From the NCBI GenBank assembly GCA_032161045.1, contig JAVHTH010000002.1: a stretch of 64,000 nucleotides of DNA, one strand, 5' to 3'. Shown piece by piece: positions 1 to 7,959 of the stretch. This stretch comes from Fervidibacter sinensis. GTDB lineage: Bacteria; Armatimonadota; Fervidibacteria; Fervidibacterales; Fervidibacteraceae. Numbering within the stretch: the first letter of the stretch is position 1; each line of letters starts with the position of its first letter. Under the pieces are notes generated by a model that saw only the letters and a program-made list of their open reading frames with translations, searched no databases and was not told the DNA's origin. Position numbers and translations under genes: made by a program.

Positions 1-2
1 TC

Positions 3-1004
3 GCACCGAGAGCCATGGTCCCAATTCACCTTGACATCCACCCTTGGTTTGAAGCAAAAGTCCTTGAGGAGACCGACCGCTACCAAATCGTCATTGACAG
101 CAAAGGGGTAAAGTGCATGGTTTACAAGGACGGAACAAGCACAATTCCACGCTATCTTGAGTTCCCAATTAAAACCCGCTCAGATTGGGAAGAGTTCAAA
201 AAGCGACTTGACCCAACTGACCCTGTTCGCTACCCAGCCAATTGGGAAGAGTGGAAGCAGAAAGTCGCCAACCGAGATTACCCGCTCGGAATTTTCTGTG
301 GAAGTTTGTTCGGTTGGCTTCGTGATTGGATGGGCTTTGAGAATATCGCCATCGCCTGTATAGAAGAGCCGGCTTGGGTTGAAGAGATGATGGAGTATCT
401 GACCGAGTTCTTCCTCGCCGTCATCAAAAAAGCCGTTGAAGAAGTCCAACTTGACTTTGCTCACTTTTGGGAGGATATGGCTTTCAACAACGGTCCGATG
501 ATTTCGCCAAAACTTTTCCGCCAATGGATGACCCCCCGATACAAGCGCATCACCGATTTCCTTCGCAAGCACGGGATTGACATCGTGATTGTTGATTGTG
601 ACGGCAACATCCTCCAACTCGTCCAACATTGGCTTGACGGGGGCGTCAATGTCATGTTCCCGCTTGAAGTCCGCGCTGGCTCAGACCCAGTTTTGATTCG
701 CAGGAAGTTCGGCAAAGATGTCCTGCTGATGGGTGGGGTTGACAAAATGAGATTGATTGCGGGCAAGCAAGCAATCGTTGAAGAACTTAAACGAATTGCC
801 CCCATCGTTGAAGAAGGCGGATACATCCCCCATGTTGATCACCGCTGTCCGCCAGATGTGACTTACGAAAACTACCTGTTTTACCTTGAGACGAAACGGC
901 GAATGTTCGGCATCCCTGACCCACCTCACTGGGAACAGGTCAAAGAAGCCTTTGAACGCTTCAAGCGTGGCGAAAAAGTGGAATTCCCAAAGGAACAACT
1001 ATAG
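3..1004 (+). CDS. Uroporphyrinogen decarboxylase (URO-D) family protein, 5' end cut by window
   Basis: The frame is open to the left window edge, so the true start probably lies outside; the first Met (position 15) sits where the family's first barrel strand (VPIHLDIHPWF) begins. The visible ~330 residues read as the TIM-barrel URO-D/corrinoid methyltransferase superfamily: AHFWEDMAFNNGPMISP followed by VIVDCDGNILQLV and a C-terminal GGYIPHVDHRCPPDVTYENY. True haem-pathway HemE is shorter and has different N-terminal arginine motifs, and no haem genes are nearby. A methyltransferase-like or other URO-D superfamily role is therefore more likely; the substrate is unknown. The stop at 1002-1004 is followed after 8 bp by a repeat cluster. 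Confidence 0.75.
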   Translation, partial: APRAMVPIHLDIHPWFEAKVLEETDRYQIVIDSKGVKCMVYKDGTSTIPRYLEFPIKTRSDWEEFKKRLDPTDPVRYPANWEEWKQKVANRDYPLGIFCGSLFGWLRDWMGFENIAIACIEEPAWVEEMMEYLTEFFLAVIKKAVEEVQLDFAHFWEDMAFNNGPMISPKLFRQWMTPRYKRITDFLRKHGIDIVIVDCDGNILQLVQHWLDGGVNVMFPLEVRAGSDPVLIRRKFGKDVLLMGGVDKMRLIAGKQAIVEELKRIAPIVEEGGYIPHVDHRCPPDVTYENYLFYLETKRRMFGIPDPPHWEQVKEAFERFKRGEKVEFPKEQL

Positions 1005-1012
1005 TGGCAAAT

Positions 1013-1053
1013 AAAAAACGGCTCGGCAGGAGCCTCGCCCTCCAATTTTCTCT
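1013..1053 (+). repeat. Repeat family R2, copy 1
   Basis: AAAAAACGGCTCGGCAGGAG continuing into a CTCGCCCTCC end. Related copies are seen at 1226-1260, 5215-5248 (minus strand) and 63596-63634. It is followed directly by a small hairpin, GCACGCC-TCC-GGCGTGC. It begins 8 bp after the stop codon of the URO-D family gene. Confidence 0.7.
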
Positions 1054-1088
1054 CGGAGGGCACGCCTCCGGCGTGCTGAATTCCCCTT

Positions 1089-1220
1089 GTAGGGCAGGGT
1101 TTTATACCCTGCCGAAGAATTTTCTATCGGCGCGGTGTGAAACCGCGCCCTACTTGTAGGGCAGGGTTTTACACCCTGCCGACAAATTTTTTTTCGGCGC
1201 GGTATAAAACCGCGCCCTAC
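1089..1220. repeat. Tandem pair of 65-bp double-hairpin repeats (family R1)
   Basis: Two nearly identical 65-bp units (1089-1153 and 1156-1220) are separated by 2 bp. Each starts GTAGGGC and ends GCCCTAC (terminal inverted repeat). Each holds two internal stem-loops, one like GGCAGGGT-TTTAT-ACCCTGCC and one like GGCGCGGT-(4-5 nt)-ACCGCGCC, joined by an A/T-rich spacer (GAAGAATTTTCTATC or GACAAATTTTTTTTC). The differences between copies are mostly in loops and spacer. A third copy lies at 38799-38861 and a degenerate one at 25407-25468. Confidence 0.85.
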
Positions 1221-1225
1221 ATTAA

Positions 1226-1260
1226 GAATTTTTCGGCTCGGCAGGCGCCTCACCCTCCCA
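1226..1260 (+). repeat. Repeat family R2, copy 2
   Basis: GAATTTTTCGGCTCGGCAGG followed by CGCCTCACCCTCCC. It is the same word as copy 1 and sits 5 bp after the R1 pair, so the whole gap between the URO-D gene and the oxidoreductase is repeat DNA. Confidence 0.65.
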
Positions 1261-1283
1261 GAAATGGGTTGAATTCGTGAAGA

Positions 1284-2189
1284 TCAGAGAGCAGGCAAAT
1301 CAACAGGGATACCGTCTTGCTCCGCCGATTTTCTTGCCCCTTCAATGAAGGCGACAATTTGCAATGTTTCGGAAATGTCAAGTGGCGGTTTACGGGTTTG
1401 AAACATCGCAACGACTTGCTTGAGCAATTCTCGGTAAATGAAACGCACATCAATCATCGTCGTCCACGCCTGCCTCTCGCAAATGACGGTAAATCCGTAA
1501 GCGTGAGCGCCTCTGCGGATGCCACGCATTATCCCGATACGCCCGTCCTCCCAATCGCCAACCACGACTTCGCCATCGTCGCGGTAAAAGCATCTCACTC
1601 TTCGGCAACCTTTTCCCATTAGCGCAAACAGTGTCTCAACACCGTGAATGCCGTAGTGAAATAAGCCGGGGTTTCGCGGGTGAGTTGGTGCAGGTGAAAA
1701 AGCATCAGCGGCAACCACTTTGCCCCATTCTTGCTCTTGTTCGTGAACTCGTTGCACTTCAAGAGCATAACGCAATGACGAACTTGAAAACAAAGGTGCA
1801 TCGTGCTTTGAAGCAATTTCAGCCATCAAGAGTGCATCGTGGAGCGAGCACGCAAACGGCTTGTCAACGAAAACAGGCATTCCAGCCTCAAGGAAAGGCT
1901 TTGCTCGCTCCAAATGAACACTGCCGTCTTGCGACAGCACCATCACGGCGTCAACCAAGTTTCGCAACTCGTCCAAATTGTCAACAAACTGAACGCTCAA
2001 CTCCTCACGCAAAATTCGGTTGTATTCTCGGTGCCGCTCCTGTGGAACGATGGCAGATGGTGCAGTCCACGCTGCCACAACTTTCGCGCCGTCAACCCAT
2101 TGGTCTTCCGCAATACCAATGTGATTGAGCCGCTTCGTAAACTCAACGGCGTGCGAAGTGTCCGTGTCCACAATCCCAACCCGCACCAT
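1284..2189 (-). CDS. Gfo/Idh/MocA family oxidoreductase
   Basis: A 301-residue protein with an N-terminal dinucleotide-binding strand (VGIVDTDTSHAVEF) and the family's central lysine motif in variant form (VFVDKPFACSL, residues ~108-118; family consensus EKP). Family members bind NAD(P) and oxidise, reduce or otherwise modify sugars, inositols or similar polyols. The DTDTSH start resembles the subgroup annotated as putative dehydrogenases whose substrate is not known. The start is supported by AAAGGAGG 9 bp upstream of ATG. It is divergent from the penicillin-acylase-family gene, with 80 bp between the starts. The specific substrate cannot be assigned. Confidence 0.8.
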   Translation of the reverse strand: MVRVGIVDTDTSHAVEFTKRLNHIGIAEDQWVDGAKVVAAWTAPSAIVPQERHREYNRILREELSVQFVDNLDELRNLVDAVMVLSQDGSVHLERAKPFLEAGMPVFVDKPFACSLHDALLMAEIASKHDAPLFSSSSLRYALEVQRVHEQEQEWGKVVAADAFSPAPTHPRNPGLFHYGIHGVETLFALMGKGCRRVRCFYRDDGEVVVGDWEDGRIGIMRGIRRGAHAYGFTVICERQAWTTMIDVRFIYRELLKQVVAMFQTRKPPLDISETLQIVAFIEGARKSAEQDGIPVDLPAL

Positions 2190-2214
2190 TGTGCCTTCCT
2201 CCTTTTAGCGTCAG

Positions 2215-2243
2215 TTGAAGACCAACACCATGCTGCGTTAAAT
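2215..2243 (+). promoter_or_regulatory. Candidate sigma70-type promoter for the penicillin-acylase-family gene
   Basis: TTGAAG (2215-2220), 17-bp spacer, TTAAAT (2238-2243), 26 bp before the ATG. Each hexamer matches 4 of 6 consensus bases at the ideal spacing. It lies in the only gap between the divergent genes. Confidence 0.4.
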
Positions 2244-2269
2244 TTTGTGGCGGAAAGGGGGTAAAGGCG

Positions 2270-4612
2270 ATGCGCAAATTGGTGGAGATTGCAGTCGCAG
2301 TGGCGCTAATGAGCGCGACAGCATCGGCGCAGAAGGTTGAAACGCTTAAGGTCGGCGAAGCGACAATCCGCATTGTCCGTGACAAATTTGGCGTCCCCCA
2401 CATTTACGCTCCAAGCATTTACGGCGTTTTTTACGGCAGCGGTTACGCTCAGGCTCAAGACCGATTGGCTCAAATGGAACTTTATCGGCGCACAGCGAAA
2501 GGCGAACTGGCTGAGATAATGGGCGAAAATGCTCTGGAACAAGACAAACAAAGGCGCATCTTGGGCTACACCGAGGCAGAGCGGTGGGAGCAATTTGCTG
2601 CACTCAGCCCTGAGGAGCAACTTGTTTTGAAAGCCTTCGCCGACGGCGTTAACGCAATCATCGCCCAAGTTAACGCAGGCAAGCGACCGATGCCCCAGCG
2701 CCTTAAAGATTTGGGCTTGACAAAACTGCGACCTTGGAAAGTCACCGACACGATCGCCATCACTCACATGATGGCGGAGCGTTTCGGCAGTTCAGGCGGT
2801 GAAGAGTTGCGGATGATGCAACTTCGGTTTTACTTGCAATTGCGCTTCGGCGCACAAGCGATGAGCATCCTCAACGATTTGGCTTGGCAAAACGACCCTA
2901 CTTCACCGACAACGGTAACGAACGGGGCGGGGGACGCGGGGCGTGGGACGGAAAAGCAACGAACCCAAAATCTCGTCCCTCGTCCCCCGTCCCCCGTCCC
3001 GCTTTTTGAAGCCATCCGAATTGCTGAAGAGTGGGACAGCATTGAGTGGTGCAGGCGACTCGGATTGTTTACGAGATTCGGGAGTTACGCTATGGTGGTT
3101 GCGCCGCAAAAATCAGCAACAGGTAACCCGCTTTTGGTCGGCGGACCTCAGATGGCAACAGGGACGCCATCCATCGCTTACGAAATTGCCCTTTATTGCC
3201 CTAAGTTTCAAGTCCGCGGCATGACCTTTGCTGGCGTCCCTATCGTGCTCATTGGCATGAACGCTCACTTGGCTTGGACGACGACGAGTGGCGCCGGCGA
3301 CAATGTTGACATTTTCGCAGAGCACTTGAGCAAGGAAAGCAAATACCGCTACATGTATCGCGGCGAATGGTTACCAATGGAGCGACGAGTGGAACTCATT
3401 TTTGTCAAGGGAAAAGATGAACCCGTCCAAGTTGAGGTTTGCAGAACGGTGCACGGTGTAGTGCTCAGTTGGGACGAGAAAGCAGGTGTCGCTTACTCAA
3501 GGGCAAAAGCCTATCATGGCAAAGAGTTGGGAGCGTTGCGGGCAATTTACGCTTTTCACAAGGCTACAAACATCCGCGAGTTCGCTGAAGCCTGCAGGCA
3601 CATTGCCACCAGCCACAACTTCTTTGTTGCGACTAAAGACGGCGATATCGGATTTTGGTTCTGCGGACGCTACCCTATCAGGGCGGAAGGCATTGACCCA
3701 CGCTTTCCCACACCGGGCACAGGCGAATTTGATTGGAAAGGGTTTGTGCCTTTTGAAAAGTTGCCCCAACAAATCAACCCGCCTCAAGGCTTTTTCGCCA
3801 ACTGGAACAACAAGCCTGCACCTTGGTGGGACAATGGCGACTTGCCGAGGTGGGGAGCAATTCACCATGTCAAACGCATCTTTGACTTGCTTCAAAGCAA
3901 ACCCAAACTCACGCTGGAAGATTTGCGCAGGTTCGTCATTGACATTGAAGGCTACGATGTCCGAGCCGACTTTTTCAAACCATTGATGTTGCGTGCTATC
4001 CAACGCGTTGCAAGTGAAGACACTGAGTTGCGAATGATCGCCGATTTGCTTAAACGCTGGGATAACCAACGGAGCGAAGGGAGCGTCGCAGCGACGGTTT
4101 TTGATGCGTGGTTTGAAGCGCTTCAGGACATCGTGTTTGCCGATGACTTGGGCGATTTCGGTGACAAAAACTTGTTCCGCATCGCTGTTCAACCGAGTTT
4201 GCTTTGGTATGTGCTGGCTGATAATTCGCCAAGAAAGTTATCGCGCGACTACTTGAACGGCGAGAGCAAAGATGCTGTGATGGTTAAGGCTTTGCGCGTT
4301 GCATTGGAACGATTGCGGAAGGAACGAGGAGAAGTTGTCAACTGGGGTTTTCGCAAGCCTTTGTGGCGCTTTGACCCATTGCCGCCAATTCCCGGACCGA
4401 ACCGAGGTGCTTACATCCAACTCGTGGAAGTGTCAAGTCCTCCGAAAGGCTTCAACATTCTGCCACCGGGTCAAAGTGAAGACCCCAACTCGCCCCATTA
4501 TGCCGACCAACATCCGTTGGCAATGCGATGGCAGTTTAAGCCAATGGTCTTTGAGAGCGAGAAAAATCTGGGTCGCAATGTAACTGAGTGGTCGGAAAAG
4601 AAACCTCAATAG
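2270..4612 (+). CDS. Secreted penicillin acylase family protein (N-terminal nucleophile hydrolase)
   Basis: 780 residues. Residues 1-20 form a signal peptide ending in ATASA, so export is expected. Members of this family (penicillin G acylase, cephalosporin acylase, acyl-homoserine-lactone acylase) are made as one chain and self-cleave to alpha and beta chains. The beta chain should start at Ser272 in RFGSYAMVV, followed by the typical KSATGNPLLVGGPQM and HLAWTTTSGAGDNVD. Typical length is 700-850, so it is complete. RBS AAAGGGGG precedes the ATG. Odd feature: residues 219-244, in the spacer just before the beta chain, are encoded by a G/C-rich inverted word repeat (2924-3002) unlike the rest of the gene. 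Substrate is unknown; it could hydrolyse amides or acyl-homoserine lactones. Confidence 0.88.
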   Translation: MRKLVEIAVAVALMSATASAQKVETLKVGEATIRIVRDKFGVPHIYAPSIYGVFYGSGYAQAQDRLAQMELYRRTAKGELAEIMGENALEQDKQRRILGYTEAERWEQFAALSPEEQLVLKAFADGVNAIIAQVNAGKRPMPQRLKDLGLTKLRPWKVTDTIAITHMMAERFGSSGGEELRMMQLRFYLQLRFGAQAMSILNDLAWQNDPTSPTTVTNGAGDAGRGTEKQRTQNLVPRPPSPVPLFEAIRIAEEWDSIEWCRRLGLFTRFGSYAMVVAPQKSATGNPLLVGGPQMATGTPSIAYEIALYCPKFQVRGMTFAGVPIVLIGMNAHLAWTTTSGAGDNVDIFAEHLSKESKYRYMYRGEWLPMERRVELIFVKGKDEPVQVEVCRTVHGVVLSWDEKAGVAYSRAKAYHGKELGALRAIYAFHKATNIREFAEACRHIATSHNFFVATKDGDIGFWFCGRYPIRAEGIDPRFPTPGTGEFDWKGFVPFEKLPQQINPPQGFFANWNNKPAPWWDNGDLPRWGAIHHVKRIFDLLQSKPKLTLEDLRRFVIDIEGYDVRADFFKPLMLRAIQRVASEDTELRMIADLLKRWDNQRSEGSVAATVFDAWFEALQDIVFADDLGDFGDKNLFRIAVQPSLLWYVLADNSPRKLSRDYLNGESKDAVMVKALRVALERLRKERGEVVNWGFRKPLWRFDPLPPIPGPNRGAYIQLVEVSSPPKGFNILPPGQSEDPNSPHYADQHPLAMRWQFKPMVFESEKNLGRNVTEWSEKKPQ
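2924..3002. repeat. Inverted word repeat inserted in frame in the penicillin-acylase-family gene
   Basis: The left arm (2924-2951) is made of GGGGACG/GGGACGG-like words. The right arm (2972-3002) is the inverse (CGTCCCCCGTCCCCCGTCCC). The loop begins AAAAGCAACGAACC. The unit keeps the reading frame and encodes a Gly/Arg/Pro-rich stretch. It resembles the intergenic hairpins at 4771-5037, whose loops start AAAACGGCAA. Confidence 0.75.
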
Positions 4613-4671
4613 GGGTGGCTTTAGCCACGAACTTCATGCGATATCATCGGCAAACTTTGACGCTTCAGGTA

Positions 4672-4700
4672 TTGACAAACAACCACTCTTGCAGTAAACT
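4672..4700 (+). promoter_or_regulatory. Promoter-like site with no gene downstream
   Basis: TTGACA (4672-4677), exactly 17 bp, then TAAACT (4695-4700). The -35 is perfect and the -10 matches 4 of 6. Transcription would run into the repeat array and toward the 3' end of the opposing rsgA gene. Confidence 0.35.
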
Positions 4701-4770
4701 TGCAGTCGACCTAAGCATCTTTCGCACCTTGAAAACCGAAAAGTGGGATGGGGTCGGATTTTTCGGGAGA

Positions 4771-5142
4771 TCGGAGTGTGGGGTTGAAAACGGCAATAGT
4801 GGAGAAGAGGTTGAAACTCCGCACTCAGCACACCGCACTCCGCACCCAACTTTGACCCGACCTTGAGGGGACGGCGACTCGTCAATCGCCTCATAGACCT
4901 CAAGCCGCCATGAAGTTCCGACCCGACCTTGAGGGGACGGCGGAAATGAGTGCGGGGTGCTGGGTTCAGAGTGCGGGGTTAAAACGGCAACAAAAAGATT
5001 TGAAAACTCCGCACTTAGCACTCCGCACACCGCACCCACTTGAGGGGATGGCGGAAATGCGTTGAGCGTGCTGCGTTCAGCGTTCGGAGTTAAAAAAACG
5101 GCAAAGAAAGTGTTGAGCATTCTGGGTTGAGCGTTGTGCGTT
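4771..5142. repeat. Array of word repeats forming imperfect hairpins
   Basis: Three related units. Unit 1 (4771-4845) and unit 2 (4948-5037) have arms built from GAGTGCGG-like words facing their inverse (ACTCCGCAC), around loops GAAAACGGCAATAG and AAAACGGCAACAAAAAG. Unit 3 (5059-5142) uses GTTGAGCGT words around AAAAAAACGGCAAAG, but its two arms are direct rather than inverted. Between units the phrase CTTGAGGGGACGGCGGAAAT (with small changes) occurs three times (near 4862, 4928, 5040). Confidence 0.75.
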
Positions 5143-5214
5143 ATTTTCCCCTGAAAATTGGAGGGTGAACTTCCGGAGGGAGAACATCCTTGGGAGCCAA
5201 AACTTTCCCCGCTG

Positions 5215-5252
5215 GGAAGGCGAGGCTCCTGCCGAACCGAAATTTCGGCAGG
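5215..5252 (-). repeat. Repeat family R2, copy 3, with hairpin
   Basis: Read on the minus strand this is TTTCGGTTCGGCAGGAGCCT followed by CGCCTTCC, matching the copies at 1013 and 63596. On the plus strand the right part forms CCTGCCGAA-CCGAAAT-TTCGGCAGG, a perfect 9-bp stem. Confidence 0.65.
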
Positions 5253-5540
5253 CTGGGAAATCGGCAGGTCAGTGTATGAGTTGACAGTTGTTGCAAAACA
5301 AATTGTCAGGTAGTGCAAACATTGTAAATGACGCAAAAGTGGAGGCAGACAAAGTCCGCCCGCTTTTTTCGGGCGCATTTCATGCGCCCCTACATTCGTA
5401 ACTCCTGTTTCAAAACTCCGCACTCAGTGGACATGAACATTCAGAGTTGATTTAACGGCACTCCACTTCGTTTCGTGCCTTACTACGAACTTTGAAAGGT
5501 CGTGGGGAGCAAGACCATCCCAGTAAGCAAGTCAAAGGCT

Positions 5541-6428
5541 TCAAAATTCTTCCTCTTCCAGCCGTTTCGTTGCGTCCCACCAGTAGAGGTAGGTTTGGTA
5601 ACGCTCGGGTGGGATTTGACCTTGTTCAACTGCAGCCCTGACCCCGCACCCGGGTTCAGTTGTATGGGAGCAATTGTTGAACTCGCATTGAAATTGGTTG
5701 AACTCGCGGTAAAGCACCGGCAAAGATTCCAAAGCGACCCATTGGGGCAAGTCAACTCGTTGGAAACCCGGGGTATCGGCGACCCAACCTCCGTGAGGGT
5801 TGAGGAGCAACCTGACTTCCGTCGTCACATGGCGACCCCTCCCCGTCTTTTCGCTCACCTCATCCGTCCGCAATTGAGCGCCGGGGATAAGCGCATTCAA
5901 AATTGATGACTTGCCAACACCCGAAGGTCCAGCGAGCACAACCAAATTGCCCTTCATCGTCTCCCACAAATTGTCAAGCCCTTCTCCCGTCTCAACGCTG
6001 GTTTTGAGCACCGGGTAACCAATGCTCTCGTAAAGTGAGACCCACTTTTCAACTTTTGATCGTTCCCTCTTGCGGACCAAGTCCATTTTGTTGAAAACGA
6101 TTGTCACCGGCAGTTCAAAAAACTCCGCTTGAGCCAACAAGCCGTCAAGGACCAAGTTGCTGAAATCTGGTTCACGCCAACTGACGATGATGAGGAGTTT
6201 GTCAACATTGGCGACAGGAGGTTGTGGCAGCAAATTCTTCCGTTCCTCAATTGCGTCAATGGCGACCTCATTGGGAGCGACCATTCTCACTTGAACCCAA
6301 TCGCCAGCGTAAATTCGTTCGCCTTGTTTGATGAGTTTCCCTCTTGGAATCCCCAGAACAATTCTCCCCTGCTCTGGTAGCCAGACCTCCGTCCTTGCAC
6401 CGGCGCGAGCGACAACTAAGCCACGCAT
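5541..6428 (-). CDS. rsgA: Ribosome small subunit-dependent GTPase A
   Basis: 295 residues. RsgA is a circularly permuted GTPase that acts late in 30S subunit maturation. Visible order: N-terminal OB-fold (residues 1-65), G4 motif NKMD (113-116), G5-like SVETGEG (144-150), G1 GPSGVGKSS (167-175), G3 DTPG (218-221). A C-terminal zinc knuckle follows with C248, C253, H255 and C261. The G4-G5-G1-G3 order is diagnostic of the family. The start at 6428 is chosen because GAGGTG lies 7 bp upstream; an upstream Met at 6476 has no such site and would add 16 non-conserved residues. Divergent from fumC. Confidence 0.95.
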   Translation of the reverse strand: MRGLVVARAGARTEVWLPEQGRIVLGIPRGKLIKQGERIYAGDWVQVRMVAPNEVAIDAIEERKNLLPQPPVANVDKLLIIVSWREPDFSNLVLDGLLAQAEFFELPVTIVFNKMDLVRKRERSKVEKWVSLYESIGYPVLKTSVETGEGLDNLWETMKGNLVVLAGPSGVGKSSILNALIPGAQLRTDEVSEKTGRGRHVTTEVRLLLNPHGGWVADTPGFQRVDLPQWVALESLPVLYREFNQFQCEFNNCSHTTEPGCGVRAAVEQGQIPPERYQTYLYWWDATKRLEEEEF

Positions 6429-6540
6429 TTCGTCACCTCGCTTTTTGTGCCAAAGTTTGAAATGGTTTGCTGGCACTCAACATTTTGCTGCAACGGAAGC
6501 GAATTTGAATTGAACCAGCACTCACGAGGGGGGAAGAGAC

Positions 6541-7959
6541 ATGACAGAAGTGAGAATTGAGAGGGATGCGTTGGGCGAAGTTCAAGTCCCTGTATGGGCA
6601 CTTTGGGGCGCTCAAACTCAACGGGCAATTGAAAATTTCCCCATCAGCGGAATTCGCTTCCCACGAGTTTTCATCAGAGCGCTTGGGCTCGTCAAAATGT
6701 GTGCTGCGAAGGTGAACAAAGAACTTGGGCTTTTGGACGAACAAAGGGCAAACGCAATCATGCAGGCTGCAAAGGAAGTCGTTGAAGGCAAACTGGACGA
6801 CCACTTTCCCCTTGACATCTTTCAAACTGGTTCAGGCACTTCAACCAACATGAACGCCAACGAGGTCATTGCAAACAGGGCATGCGAAATTCTCGGCGGG
6901 AAGCGAGGCGACAAGTCCCTTGTTCACCCCAACGACCATGTGAACTTAGGGCAGTCCTCAAACGATGTCATCCCAGCCTGCATCCACATTTCTGCTGCCA
7001 TCGCCATCCACGAGCAACTTCTCCCAGCCCTTGACAGACTTCATGCAGCATTGAGCGAAAAAGCGAAGGAGTTTGACGACATCGTTAAAACTGGGCGAAC
7101 GCACCTAATGGACGCGATGCCCGTCAGGCTCGGTCAAGAGTTCTCCGGCTACGCAGCACAAATTGCTTGGTGCAAGGAACGAATTGAAGCGACTTTGCCA
7201 CGACTTTACGAGTTGGCGCTTGGCGGAACTGCGGTTGGAACAGGCATTAACACCCATCCCGAGTTCGGCAAAAGAATTGCCGAAGCATTGGCTCAAGAGA
7301 CCGGCATCCCGTTCAAGGAAACCCGCAACCATTTCGCGTCCCAAGCAGCGATGGAGACAGCGGTTGAAGTGAGCGGTGCTTTGAAGACCCTTGCGGTCGC
7401 CCTTTACAAAATCGCAAATGACCTTCGCTGGATGAACTCGGGTCCGCAAGCGGGGTTGGCTGAAATTAGATTGCCAGCGTTGCAACCGGGTTCATCAATC
7501 ATGCCCGGCAAGATTAACCCCGTCATCCCTGAAGCGGTGATGATGGTAGCAATGCAGGTTTTCGGGAGCGATGTCACCGTCACCGCTGCAGCGGCATCAG
7601 GGAACTTTGAACTCAATGTCGCACTCCCGGTCATGGCTCATAACCTGCTTCAGTCCATCACGATTTTGGCTAACGCTTGTGATGTTTTCGTGAGCAAGTG
7701 CATTGCAGGCATTGTTGCCAACCGCGAACACATGGAGCGACTTGCCGCCCAAAATGCCATCTTGGCAACGGCGTTGACACCCTATATTGGTTACGACAAG
7801 GCAGCGGAAGTTGTCAAGAAAGCGATGGCTGAGAACAAGACGATCCGGGAAGTTGTTTTGGAGATGGGCTTAATGTCGGCTGAAGAACTTGACAAGGTTC
7901 TTGACATCCGCAAGATGACCGAAGGCGGGTTTGTGGCTGGAGTGAACGCCGGAGGTTAA
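6541..7959 (+). CDS. fumC: Class II fumarate hydratase
   Basis: 472 residues. Interconverts fumarate and malate in the TCA cycle; homotetramer of the aspartase/fumarase superfamily. The signature loop GSSIMPGKINPV (residues ~317-328) carries the catalytic serine. TGSGTSTNMNANEVIANRA and TGRTHLMDA give the other active-site regions. The Gly in MPGK and the following ASGNFELNV fit fumarase rather than aspartase, which has MPAK and a different downstream motif. A GGGGGGAAGAG stretch precedes the ATG. Its stop overlaps the stop of the convergent glycosidase-like gene by 4 bp. Stand-alone gene. Confidence 0.93.
   Translation: MTEVRIERDALGEVQVPVWALWGAQTQRAIENFPISGIRFPRVFIRALGLVKMCAAKVNKELGLLDEQRANAIMQAAKEVVEGKLDDHFPLDIFQTGSGTSTNMNANEVIANRACEILGGKRGDKSLVHPNDHVNLGQSSNDVIPACIHISAAIAIHEQLLPALDRLHAALSEKAKEFDDIVKTGRTHLMDAMPVRLGQEFSGYAAQIAWCKERIEATLPRLYELALGGTAVGTGINTHPEFGKRIAEALAQETGIPFKETRNHFASQAAMETAVEVSGALKTLAVALYKIANDLRWMNSGPQAGLAEIRLPALQPGSSIMPGKINPVIPEAVMMVAMQVFGSDVTVTAAAASGNFELNVALPVMAHNLLQSITILANACDVFVSKCIAGIVANREHMERLAAQNAILATALTPYIGYDKAAEVVKKAMAENKTIREVVLEMGLMSAEELDKVLDIRKMTEGGFVAGVNAGG

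Larger units (their letters stand above)
4613..5540. other. Gene-free 0.9-kb region rich in repeats
   Basis: No convincing gene on either strand. From left to right it holds: a short palindrome GTGGCTTTAGCCAC (4615-4628) 2 bp after a stop codon; a promoter-like site (4672-4700); a word-repeat array (about 4771-5142); an R2 copy with its own hairpin (5215-5252); and a hairpin GGGCGCATTTCATGCGCCC followed by CTACATT (5374-5399), which shares the right end of family R1. The open frames here are built from repeated words and are not believable proteins. Confidence 0.75.

Noticed and set aside
4665..5423. 252-residue minus-strand open frame
   Set aside because: Built from repeated words (VLSAEF and CGV phrases recur); no ribosome site and no protein-like composition. 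It comes from the repeat array.
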